A stretch of 9,170 nt of DNA. Origin: SKVJ01 sp964578745. Its GTDB lineage: Bacteria; Chloroflexota; Dehalococcoidia; GIF9; AB-539-J10. Shown one piece after another: positions 1 through 6,271 of the stretch (position 1 is its first letter; every line of letters starts with the position of its first letter). The position numbers and the translations under genes were made by a program. The notes beneath the pieces were generated by a model. That model made no database searches and was not told the origin of the DNA. It saw only the letters and a list, made by a program, of their open reading frames with translations. Location: positions 1 to 9,170 of the forward strand of contig CAZODZ010000068.1 of assembly GCA_964578745.1 (NCBI GenBank), in the 5' to 3' direction.

Positions 1-447
1 CCGGGGCACTCTGACGATTCCGGTTCATACTATCTGCCGCCCACTCAAGGTTTCCCCGGAGCTGTGTTTACAGGCGACACGTTGTTCGTCGGTGGATGTG
101 GCCGGATATTTACCAGCTCTTCCGCGACGATGTGGTCGTCGCTGCAGCTTCTCGCAGCGTTGCCAGCGGAGACACTGGTCTATTGTGGCCACGATTACTC
201 CCTGGAGAATTACGAATTTGCTGTGACCGTCGAGCCTCACAACGGCGAAGTCAAGGCGCGACTTGAGCAGATACGGTCGCTCGTCGAGTCCGGCGAACCG
301 ACGGTTCCGTCAACTATAGGACAGGAACTGGCGACGAACCCTTTTCTGCGTGCTTCTTCAACGGCGATGAAGCGTGCACTGGGGCTGCCGGCTGCCACGG
401 ATGTCGAAGCGTTCACAGTGCTGCGACGTATCAAGGACCGCTTCTAG
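1..447 (+). CDS. gloB: Hydroxyacylglutathione hydrolase (glyoxalase II), C-terminal part, 5' end outside window
   Basis: Partial gene, open from the left edge in frame 1 and ending at TAG 445-447. Glyoxalase II hydrolyses S-D-lactoylglutathione or similar thioesters to free thiol and D-lactate in the cytoplasm. The visible part begins at the metallo-beta-lactamase PGHS motif (metal-binding His). It continues with FTGDTLFVGGCGR (bridging metal Asp, then the typical GCGR) and YCGHDYSLENYEFA (third-domain metal His). The C-terminal substrate-binding region includes PTVPSTIGQELATNPFLR, highly typical of glyoxalase II and absent from most other MBL-fold enzymes. The N-terminal HxHxDH motif lies outside the window. 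A GTG at 64 lies inside the conserved core and is not the real start. The gene converges on the protease gene with only 3 bp between stops. The substrate thiol (glutathione or another low-molecular-weight thiol) cannot be read from this part. Confidence 0.9.
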   Translation, partial: PGHSDDSGSYYLPPTQGFPGAVFTGDTLFVGGCGRIFTSSSATMWSSLQLLAALPAETLVYCGHDYSLENYEFAVTVEPHNGEVKARLEQIRSLVESGEPTVPSTIGQELATNPFLRASSTAMKRALGLPAATDVEAFTVLRRIKDRF

Positions 448-450
448 GTG

Positions 451-1194
451 CTATCTCATCAGCCCCCAGATGACGTGCCACACGATGTCGGCGGAAGTAT
501 GCACCGTCATGGCGGCCAGGAAGCCGGCCCGCTTCAGAAAGAATGCGGCGACCAGCGAAACTGTGCCGTTGATGAAGAAGATCTCAGCGAGGATGGCGGT
601 GGGTATCGCCTCAAATGGTCTGTCGAGCAGGAGCATCACAGTCGGGACATGTGCTGCTGCAAAGAAGATGGCCGAGAAGACGGCCGCAACCCAGAAGACG
701 GCGTTTTGCTGCTGTCCCTTCAACATGACCCTGGAGACAAACCAGACCACGACTGGTATGAAGAACAGCCGGAACAGCATCTCCTCGCCTGCTCCTGCCT
801 GGAAGGAGGCCACAAGCGATGTGGGGAAAGGGGGGTGCGGTAATGGACCAAGACTGTGAAAGCGGCCGAAAATGTTGTCCGCTACGATGAACAGGAGACC
901 CAGCCAGAGACCAGCTATCGCCGGATTTGTGAATCGTTCCCTGGTTGCAATGAATGCGTCCCAGACGTCCGGATACCCGAGCCGTCGCGCAAGTACAAGG
1001 CCGAGCCAGCCGAATCCTCCGTAGACAACGAGAACGACTCCAGCATTGATGGCGGCTGCCGTGACTGGAGAAACCGGGCTTTCGGTGGCCATTGCAAGCT
1101 CTCCCTGGGGCATAAACGCCATCAGTGCGGACAGTGCTGCCGCTACGACGACGGTAGCGATGTAGACCAGCGTAGAGATAGTGAACCTTCCCAT
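451..1194 (-). CDS. CPBP family intramembrane glutamic endopeptidase (Abi/CAAX-type)
   Basis: 247-residue polytopic membrane protein with about seven hydrophobic segments (about residues 5-27, 45-68, 92-106, 140-156, 165-185, 198-220 and 223-245). It carries the family motifs in order: EEMLFR (E137, E138, R142), FxxxH (F178, H182) and HxxxD (H232, D236), with H240 following. Family members are membrane glutamic proteases; some process prenylated CAAX proteins, others act in bacteriocin immunity or signalling. The substrate here is unknown. The frame stays open upstream to an ATG at 1371, but that would overlap galT by 31 bp and add 59 residues that are not membrane-like. I chose ATG 1194 because the first helix starts there and a TACAAT box lies 9 nt upstream. 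No Shine-Dalgarno is visible. Divergent from galT; stop is 3 bp from the gloB stop. Confidence 0.85.
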   Translation of the reverse strand: MGRFTISTLVYIATVVVAAALSALMAFMPQGELAMATESPVSPVTAAAINAGVVLVVYGGFGWLGLVLARRLGYPDVWDAFIATRERFTNPAIAGLWLGLLFIVADNIFGRFHSLGPLPHPPFPTSLVASFQAGAGEEMLFRLFFIPVVVWFVSRVMLKGQQQNAVFWVAAVFSAIFFAAAHVPTVMLLLDRPFEAIPTAILAEIFFINGTVSLVAAFFLKRAGFLAAMTVHTSADIVWHVIWGLMR

Positions 1195-1203
1195 AGGGGC
1201 TGC

Positions 1204-1233
1204 ATTGTAGCGTAACTCGGACAGCGTGGAGAA
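1204..1233 (-). promoter_or_regulatory. Candidate promoter of the CPBP protease gene, near-leaderless
   Basis: Reading the minus strand, a -10 box TACAAT (1209-1204, 5 of 6 to consensus) ends 9 nt before ATG 1194. A weak -35 TTCTCC (1233-1228) lies 18 nt upstream. Transcription would begin within about 1-3 nt of the ATG, leaving no room for a ribosome binding site. The -35 is poor, so the call rests mainly on the -10 box and its position. Confidence 0.35.
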
Positions 1234-1340
1234 GAGGTGCTGCGCCCCGGCTGGCCATGTCGACTTGAGTGGACTGTGCAGTGTCGGATAAGCTGTCATC
1301 ATGTCGATGAGCCGGAAAATGCGGACGGGTAGGATATGAT

Positions 1341-2372
1341 ATGTCGGAGCTGAGACTCGACCCCACAACACGCGAGTGGGTTGTTATTGCCACCGAACGT
1401 GCGCGACGTCCGCATGATTTTGCGGCATTGGGTGAGCGGCCACACGTGCCCAGCTTCTCGCAGTCATGCCCGTTCTGTCCCGGGAACGAAGACCAGACCA
1501 CGACCGAGCGTGCGGTGTATGCCGACCCTGTCAGTGGCGCCTGGCAGGTGCGTGTCGTTGACAACAAGTACCCAGCAGTCCTCAGGGAGGGCGGTGTGAA
1601 CCGCCGGCAGGAGCACCCACTGGCTCTCTCAGTGGATGGTGTGGGTGCTCACGAGGTCGTGATCGAAACGCCGCTACATAATCGCTACTTCGGACTCATG
1701 GATGACGGCGAAGCTTGGACTGTTGTGCGCGCGTATCGCGACCGTCTGGTCGAATTAAGCGCTCTGCCGGCTGTACGGCAGGTCATCATCTTCAAGAATC
1801 ATGGTTCGTCCGCGGGCACCTCTCTGGAGCACCCGCACTCACAGATAGTGGCAACACCTGTGGTGCCATGGCACCGGAGACACGAATACGAGGTGGCTAT
1901 TCGCTATTTCGATACGTACGGCCGGAACCTGTATCAGGACCTGGTCCAGTTTGAACTGCAACAGGGCGTCAGGGTTGTTCGCGAGACGCCGCTGTTTGTT
2001 GAGATACACCCGTATGCGTCTAGACGACCCTTTGAAACGTGGATCGTGCCACGTCATCCACGCTCTACCATGGCTGCCCTCTCAGACGAGGAGCTTCATG
2101 AGTTCTCCCGTGTCATGCGCGATGCACTGCGACGGATTCATATTGGACTTAACAACCCGGACTACAACCACGTTGTCTATACGGCCCCTGCAGGTGACGA
2201 GTGTGAGCCCTATTACTCGTGGCACCTCCGTATCTACCCGCGCCTTACAGCCGTGGCCGGATTCGAGATTGGCTCGGGAATTCATATCAATACGAGCCTT
2301 CCTGAGAGCACTGCCGGCTACATGCGTGGGGTTGATATCGCGCAGCCGCCTGTGGAAGGAGAGGATGCATGA
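1341..2372 (+). CDS. galT: Galactose-1-phosphate uridylyltransferase family protein (GalT; ADP-glucose phosphorylase-like activity possible)
   Basis: 343-residue cytoplasmic HIT-superfamily nucleotidylyltransferase. GalT exchanges UMP between UDP-glucose and galactose-1-phosphate (Leloir pathway) through a uridylyl-histidine intermediate. Visible motifs are the N-terminal ELRLDPTTREWVVIATERA, CPFC (C43, C46, zinc), PLHN (H113), and the active site HPHSQ with H164 (zinc), H166 (nucleophile) and Q168, the same spacing as in E. coli GalT. The C-terminal half has NHVVYTAP and WHLRIYPR, followed by AGFEIGSGIHIN. That ending is typical of the shorter GalT class, which also contains ADP-glucose phosphorylases, so the nucleotide and acceptor are not certain. 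Start ATG 1341 has an AGGA at 1331-1334 with 6-nt spacing. No good promoter stands out in the 146-bp divergent region. The stop overlaps the treT start (ATGA). Confidence 0.9.
   Translation: MSELRLDPTTREWVVIATERARRPHDFAALGERPHVPSFSQSCPFCPGNEDQTTTERAVYADPVSGAWQVRVVDNKYPAVLREGGVNRRQEHPLALSVDGVGAHEVVIETPLHNRYFGLMDDGEAWTVVRAYRDRLVELSALPAVRQVIIFKNHGSSAGTSLEHPHSQIVATPVVPWHRRHEYEVAIRYFDTYGRNLYQDLVQFELQQGVRVVRETPLFVEIHPYASRRPFETWIVPRHPRSTMAALSDEELHEFSRVMRDALRRIHIGLNNPDYNHVVYTAPAGDECEPYYSWHLRIYPRLTAVAGFEIGSGIHINTSLPESTAGYMRGVDIAQPPVEGEDA
2356..2372 (+). promoter_or_regulatory. Shine-Dalgarno and ATGA overlap coupling galT to treT
   Basis: AAGGAGAGG at 2356-2364 lies just before ATG 2369-2371. The galT stop TGA occupies 2370-2372, so the two genes share four bases. 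The strong ribosome binding site lies inside the galT coding sequence. This argues for one transcript and translational coupling, and it fixes the treT start. Confidence 0.85.
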
Positions 2373-3586
2373 ATAAGCACAAGATTATCAACATCGACGA
2401 CTATGAGAAGCTTGTTGGTCCTGAGGTGACGGGTCGGATCAAACGTAAGGCCGAGGCTCTGGGCGAGATGCATGTGGTGAACATAAACTCCACCTACTAC
2501 GGTGGCGGTGTCTCCCAATTGCTTTCCTCGCTCGCCATGCTTATGAACAGCCTAGGCATTGAGACTGGCTGGAGGACGATTCATGGCCCACCCGACTTCT
2601 TCAGCGTCACGAAGAAGATGCACAACGCGCTTCAGGGAGACGACATCAACTGGAGTGACCGGAAGATTGAGATATACGAGCACGTAATCTATGAGAATGC
2701 TATCCTGAATCACCTTACCCATGACCTTGTGATAGTCCATGACCCGCAGCCGTTGCCCCTTGTCCAGTACTATCGCAAGACAGGGCCATGGGTCTGGCGC
2801 TGTCACGTTGATCTTGGTGCTCCCAATCGAGAGTTGTGGTCTTACCTGACCCGCTACGTCGAGATGTACGATGCCGTAATCCTCAGTTCGCCTGACTATC
2901 GGCAGGACCTGAAGGTTCCGCAGCGTTTCTTCATGCCGGCAATCGATCCGTTCTCCATTGTCAACAAGGATATGGGGGAGAAAGAGATCGACGATCGGCT
3001 GCAACACTACGATATCCCTACCGATTTGCCGCTCATCGCCCAGATCTCGAGGTTTGACCGGTGGAAGGACCCTCAAGGCGTCATCGACGCGTTCAACATC
3101 GCCAGGCGGGAGGTTCCCTGCCGCTTGGTCCTGCTGGGCAACGTGGCCACGGATGACCCCGAAGGACCGCAGGTATATGAGGCTTTGCTCAGTCAGCAGA
3201 GTGACGATCTCATTATCCTGAGTGTTCAGGACGGTGCGCTCGTGAACGCTCTGCAGCGTAAGGCCTCTGTGGTCCTCCAGAAGTCGCTGCGGGAGGGCTT
3301 TGGTCTCACGGTGGCCGAGGCAATGTGGAAAGGAACGCCGGTCATCGGCGGCGATGCGGGAGGCATACGCCTCCAGATCAGGGACGGTGTCAATGGTTTC
3401 CTCGTGTCTTCGGTCGAGCAGGCGGCCAGAAGGATTGTTGAATTGCTCAAGGACCGTGAACTGGCACAGCAGATAGGACAGGCCGGGCGCGAGACCGTGA
3501 GACAGAAGTTCTTGCTGTCACGATATCTGGAACAGTATCTCGACCTTTTCGGCTCCTTCGAGGCGATATACCGGTTGAAGGACTAG
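2369..3586 (+). CDS. treT: Trehalose synthase (TreT-type), GT4 glycosyltransferase
   Basis: 405-residue cytoplasmic GT-B glycosyltransferase. Known TreT enzymes reversibly join an NDP-glucose (ADP-, UDP- or GDP-glucose) and glucose to give trehalose. The N-terminal part resembles TreT: VVNINSTYYGGGVSQLL (residues 37-52, with the GGGVSQ loop), and VIVHDPQPLP followed by WRCHVDLGAPN (about 121-153). The C-terminal Rossmann domain has QISRFDRWKDPQGVI (R228, K233) and the GT4 signature EGFGLTVAEAMWKGTPVI with the E-x7-E pair (E309, E317). The length matches TreT (about 400-415). No signal peptide or membrane helix is present. The upstream galT-like gene is translationally coupled. Ends 9 bp from the convergent plsX stop. 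Other GT4 sugar specificities (for example a sugar-phosphate acceptor) cannot be excluded from sequence alone. Confidence 0.85.
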   Translation: MNKHKIINIDDYEKLVGPEVTGRIKRKAEALGEMHVVNINSTYYGGGVSQLLSSLAMLMNSLGIETGWRTIHGPPDFFSVTKKMHNALQGDDINWSDRKIEIYEHVIYENAILNHLTHDLVIVHDPQPLPLVQYYRKTGPWVWRCHVDLGAPNRELWSYLTRYVEMYDAVILSSPDYRQDLKVPQRFFMPAIDPFSIVNKDMGEKEIDDRLQHYDIPTDLPLIAQISRFDRWKDPQGVIDAFNIARREVPCRLVLLGNVATDDPEGPQVYEALLSQQSDDLIILSVQDGALVNALQRKASVVLQKSLREGFGLTVAEAMWKGTPVIGGDAGGIRLQIRDGVNGFLVSSVEQAARRIVELLKDRELAQQIGQAGRETVRQKFLLSRYLEQYLDLFGSFEAIYRLKD

Positions 3587-3595
3587 AAGAAAAGG

Positions 3596-4663
3596 TCAGA
3601 TAGTGGGCATGAGGGCGGGTGGTCTTTCCGTGGCCGCCGGTGTGGCATCGAGATGTAACCGGCACCGCTCCTGAACAGACGCGAACTCGGCTCTCAGTTC
3701 CTCAACTACGTTTGCGGCTACTGCATCGTGTGCCCGGAGTATTGCGCGCTCAAAATGTGGCGCCCGACTGCTCCCGTGCATTATCTGTACCACCCCGTTG
3801 ACTCCCCAGAGGAGTCCGCCGCCGGTACTCTCGTCACGGGTGATACGTGTGAAGGCCGCAATCTGGCAAAGGACGCGCCGGCCTGCCCCGACGAGCGGCC
3901 TCCCCTGCAGTCGGGCTTTCAGCCATCGCGTGAACGACGGCCCAAGACTCTCGTAGAACTTGAGCAACACGTTGCCGACAATTCCATCACATACTATGAC
4001 GTTAGCCTTGCCATTCAGTACGTCGTAGCCCTCGATGTTGCCGACAAAGTTGAGCCCGCTCTGTTCCAGAAGTGGATAGCTCTCCTGGATCAATCGTGTT
4101 CCCTTGCCCTGTTCCGTTCCTGTGCTGAGCAGTGCCACCTTTGGGTTCTCGACCCCCAGCATGCGTCGTGCGTACACAGTTCCTATCGTGCCGAACGAGA
4201 GCATGTGGCTCGGCTTACAGTCGACGTTCGCGCCGCCGTCAATGAGTACCGTGTGAGGAGCGAGGCCCACAAGAGGCACACATACCGCCGGGCGCCCTAT
4301 GCCCGGGAGCATTCCAACGTAGTAGATGGCGCTGACCGAGACGGCCCCGGTCGAGCCTGCGCTGACCATTGCATCCGCCCGGCCGTCCCGAACCAGCCTC
4401 GCGGCGGTGGCTACGGAACATGAAGACTTGCGCCGCAACGCGTGTGTCGCCGGCTCACCCTCTACGAGCGCTGCCCCGGATGGGATCAGAGTAACGTTAT
4501 CGGTCAGTCCTCCGCAGGCCCGGATCTCGGGCTCAAGGAGTTCAGGAGGGCCAACGAGAAGAATCTCTGCGTCGCATTTGCGTGCAGCCTTGAGAGCGCC
4601 TTTTACGCTGTCCGCAGGAGCGTTGTCCCCTCCTGCAGCATCGAGGGCAATTCGTATTGACAT
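3596..4663 (-). CDS. plsX: Phosphate acyltransferase PlsX
   Basis: 355-residue protein, normal for PlsX (about 330-350). PlsX makes acyl-phosphate from acyl-ACP and phosphate; PlsY then uses it to acylate glycerol-3-phosphate, the first step of phospholipid synthesis. PlsX is a peripheral membrane enzyme. Visible motifs are the N-terminal IALDAAGGDNAP, VSAGSTGAV near the middle, DGGANVDC, CDGIVGNVLLK and the C-terminal GVNGVVQIMHGSS. The chosen start is ATG 4663. An in-frame GTG at 4669 has a GGGGA about 7 nt upstream and is a real alternative. A longer frame to 4732 adds residues unlike the family. No rpmF (L32) or fab genes flank it here, unlike the common fatty-acid/phospholipid operon, so it appears to be a stand-alone gene. 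Convergent with treT. Confidence 0.93.
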   Translation of the reverse strand: MSIRIALDAAGGDNAPADSVKGALKAARKCDAEILLVGPPELLEPEIRACGGLTDNVTLIPSGAALVEGEPATHALRRKSSCSVATAARLVRDGRADAMVSAGSTGAVSVSAIYYVGMLPGIGRPAVCVPLVGLAPHTVLIDGGANVDCKPSHMLSFGTIGTVYARRMLGVENPKVALLSTGTEQGKGTRLIQESYPLLEQSGLNFVGNIEGYDVLNGKANVIVCDGIVGNVLLKFYESLGPSFTRWLKARLQGRPLVGAGRRVLCQIAAFTRITRDESTGGGLLWGVNGVVQIMHGSSRAPHFERAILRAHDAVAANVVEELRAEFASVQERCRLHLDATPAATERPPALMPTI

Positions 4664-5516
4664 TGTCACTTTGTTTCCCCGGGTGGATCGGACACGCTTT
4701 GCAAGCGTACTTGACCCCGCAACATCGCGCAAGTCAGCTGATTATCCACTATATCATGGAACACTTCCGACCCTTCAACTCCTCTCTCGCCGGGTTCCAG
4801 GCTACAGTTGGCAGTGCGAGAGTTGCTGGTGGTGGCCAGCCTAGGCTGCATCCCCACTGGACCATTGATCATTGCCAGGCATCCTGTTCTAGTCGGCTGA
4901 GTTGCTTGGGAAGTCGCTGATGCAGCTCCGCAGTACAGGAAGTACGAGCAGTTTCATGCCATGGTTTCACGGCATGGGCCGCACAGGGCAACTGATATGG
5001 AGGTGTGGGGAGGCGACTATCACGCACGCTGGTGCCGGAGAACCTGTATGTTGCTGGAAAGAGCACACTGGAGTGTCTTGGGACTGTGCTGAAGGTCATC
5101 GCTATTCGGGTTGCAGCAGTTACGTTTGCGATGGTCTTTCAGACAGACGGCCCGGCGTCCAAGGGTGTGGCAGGTGCGCAGTCCATGGATCTCATCGGGG
5201 GTGGCTGTGGCACTCAACGTGGCTGTGCTCGACAGCTGCATCCCCACGAAGTCATGACGATTGTCTTCGTTGTGTTCAATGGCTTTGCTCAATAGGCGAC
5301 GATGTATCCCTCTCATGAACGCACTCGAGAAGCGGTTTCTGGCGTGGTCTGAGCAGAGCTCAGGGTGGTCGGCGACATCATCATATGGTCTCTTCATGAC
5401 CACAACCGGCTGCACCGCAACTCGACCTTCGCGAGATCGCAATGACTGGGGTGGTTTGTTTGTGATGCGTTACCTTGTTCTCATCTGCGTCGGATTTGTC
5501 GGCTGAGACGTGGGGG
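4664..5516. other. 853-bp stretch with no convincing gene, upstream of plsX and downstream of the UPF0145 gene
   Basis: Open frames of 96-140 codons exist here on both strands (plus 4902-5318, plus 5005-5295, minus 5020-5442). They overlap each other, lack good ribosome binding sites and give proteins with odd composition; the plus 4902 frame is very rich in Cys and Trp. None matches a family I recognise. I see no tRNA, tmRNA, RNase P or SRP core motif. Minor elements are a perfect 12-bp palindrome CAGCCTAGGCTG at 4837-4848, a 13-bp direct repeat GCTGCATCCCCAC at 4845-4857 and 5235-5247, and a short hairpin CATGCC/GGCATG at 4955-4976. It may be decayed coding sequence or unannotated regulatory RNA. 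Confidence 0.5.
4748..4778 (-). promoter_or_regulatory. plsX: Weak candidate promoter for plsX
   Basis: On the minus strand, TTGAAG (4778-4773) and TATAGT (4753-4748) are separated by 19 nt, longer than the ideal 17. A second -10-like GATAAT lies at 4746-4741. The leader to ATG 4663 would be about 75-80 nt. Spacing and -35 are imperfect, so this is only a candidate. Confidence 0.3.
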
Positions 5517-5831
5517 CTACTTCAGCACGACCGCGGTACCGTACGCAAGTATCTCGGCGGCGTTCTGCATGACCATAGATGTACTGAATCGGAGACCTGT
5601 CACCGCGTTGGCACCTTGGGCTTCCGCGTCTTCAATCATGCGCGCTAAGGCCTCCTCGCGTGCCTCGGCCATCATCTTGGTATACTCGGTGACTTCTCCT
5701 CCGACGACGTTCCGGAAGAATGCCATCAAGTCCTTGCCGACGTGACGCGCCCGGATAGTGCTCCCTTTCACCCATCCAACTGTCCTCAATATTTCCCGAC
5801 CGGCGATATTGTCCGTAGTGACTATTATCAA
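5517..5831 (-). CDS. UPF0145 / YbjQ family protein
   Basis: 104-residue protein with the family layout: N-terminal MIIVTTDNIAGREI, GKDLMAFFRNVVGGEVTEYTKMM in the middle, then an amphipathic AREEALARMIEDAEAQGANAV and the C-terminal ILAYGTAVVL strand. Members are sometimes labelled 'putative heavy-metal-binding', and known structures are ring-like oligomers, but no biochemical role is established. This copy has no cysteine and only one histidine (H30), so a classical metal site is not evident. It starts with TTG at 5831-5829, supported by AAAGGAG 7 nt upstream and by the match of residue 1 to the family start. The start overlaps the TGA of the preceding small membrane-protein gene, so the two are probably translated together. 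Confidence 0.9.
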   Translation of the reverse strand: MIIVTTDNIAGREILRTVGWVKGSTIRARHVGKDLMAFFRNVVGGEVTEYTKMMAEAREEALARMIEDAEAQGANAVTGLRFSTSMVMQNAAEILAYGTAVVLK

Positions 5832-6040
5832 CGTTCTACTCCTTTGAACCTGTCGTTCTTGGACGCCCGGATGCGGTCTCGTAGGACTGCACCGAGAAGG
5901 ATAAGAGTCCCGAGCACCACCGCGCTGACGGCGACCTTGACAAACATGCTTACACCGGGGTCGCGCAGGAACCCAATCCCCAGCCAGATCGCGAGGGTGA
6001 GGGCACCCAGTCCGATGAATATGTAGCCGACACGTTGCAT
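5828..6040 (-). CDS. Small membrane protein with two transmembrane helices, unknown function
   Basis: 70-residue protein that I do not recognise by family. Residues about 5-25 (YIFIGLGALTLAIWLGIGFL) and 32-50 (MFVKVAVSAVVLGTLILLG) are strong hydrophobic helices joined by a short RDPGVS loop. The C-terminal tail is basic and soluble (RDRIRASKNDRFKGVER), so it probably stays in the cytoplasm, giving a hairpin topology. ATG 6040 was chosen because GGGAGG lies 4 nt upstream; the frame extends to 6151, but those residues are polar and lack a ribosome binding site. Its TGA overlaps the TTG of the UPF0145 gene, which suggests that the two products work together, perhaps with the small protein as a membrane partner of the soluble UPF0145 oligomer (inference). 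Confidence 0.75.
   Translation of the reverse strand: MQRVGYIFIGLGALTLAIWLGIGFLRDPGVSMFVKVAVSAVVLGTLILLGAVLRDRIRASKNDRFKGVER
5839..5845 (-). promoter_or_regulatory. Shine-Dalgarno that fixes a TTG start for the UPF0145 gene
   Basis: The minus strand reads AAAGGAG with a 7-nt spacer to TTG (5831-5829). No ATG or GTG in the vicinity gives the family N-terminus. The site lies inside the end of the upstream gene, whose TGA (5830-5828) overlaps the TTG. Confidence 0.75.
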
Positions 6041-6146
6041 CGTTCCTCCCTGTCCATGGCTTGGTGCTTCTGTTCTGACGTCATGGGTGTCGTGCCCCGC
6101 AGTTGCCCGAAACGGAGAACAGCTTGTCGACCATGCGCGCGAGAGA

Positions 6147-6155
6147 ATCATACCA
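6147..6155 (-). promoter_or_regulatory. Candidate extended -10 promoter for the small membrane protein / UPF0145 pair
   Basis: The minus strand reads TGGTATGAT, an extended -10 (TGn plus TATGAT, 5 of 6). No recognisable -35 sits 17 nt upstream, which an extended -10 can tolerate. The leader would be about 100 nt. The ArsR-type operator centre lies about 70 bp upstream of this box. Confidence 0.35.
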
Positions 6156-6202
6156 GCATTACCGCCTGACGCGCTGGATTTCTTGGGAAATCGACTTGAC
6201 GG

Positions 6203-6231
6203 TTGACGTATGCCAATTCGTGAAGTAGCAT
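6203..6231 (+). promoter_or_regulatory. Promoter of the ArsR-family gene
   Basis: TTGACG (6203-6208, 5 of 6 to the -35 consensus), 17-nt spacer, TAGCAT (6226-6231, 4 of 6 to the -10 consensus). A second TTGACG at 6196-6201 has no matching -10. Transcription would begin near 6238, leaving a leader of about 25-35 nt before the ArsR start codons. Confidence 0.55.
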
Positions 6232-6235
6232 ACGT
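6206..6235. promoter_or_regulatory. 30-bp dyad operator overlapping the ArsR promoter
   Basis: Perfect 8-bp arms ACGTATGC (6206-6213) and GCATACGT (6228-6235) flank a 14-nt centre. That centre contains TTC-GT-GAA on exactly the same axis (6220.5). In all, 12 of 15 symmetric pairs match. The dyad begins inside the -35 box and extends past the -10 box, so a bound dimer would block RNA polymerase. CGTATGC occurs again at 6257-6263, next to the start codon. ArsR/SmtB proteins commonly repress their own genes through long imperfect inverted repeats of this kind. Confidence 0.6.
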
Positions 6236-6271
6236 AGCAGGCCATCGTTGTGGTGGCGTATGCTGCTAGCT

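Noticed and set aside
1195..1371. Longer N-terminus (59 extra residues) for the CPBP protease starting at 1371
   Set aside because: It would overlap galT's start by 31 bp, is not membrane-like, and a -10 box sits just before ATG 1194.
4837..4848. Perfect 12-bp palindrome CAGCCTAGGCTG upstream of plsX as an operator
   Set aside because: About two perfect 12-bp palindromes are expected by chance in a window of this size, and it is far from any good promoter box.
4955..4976. CATGCC/GGCATG hairpin as terminator
   Set aside because: Six-bp stem, 10-nt loop and no T run; not next to any gene end.
4902..5318. 138-codon plus-strand open frame
   Set aside because: Extremely Cys/Trp-rich translation, no ribosome binding site, and overlapped by other open frames on both strands; no family resemblance.
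5020..5442. 140-codon minus-strand open frame
   Set aside because: No recognisable motif and no Shine-Dalgarno; an equally long frame runs antisense, as expected by chance at this GC.
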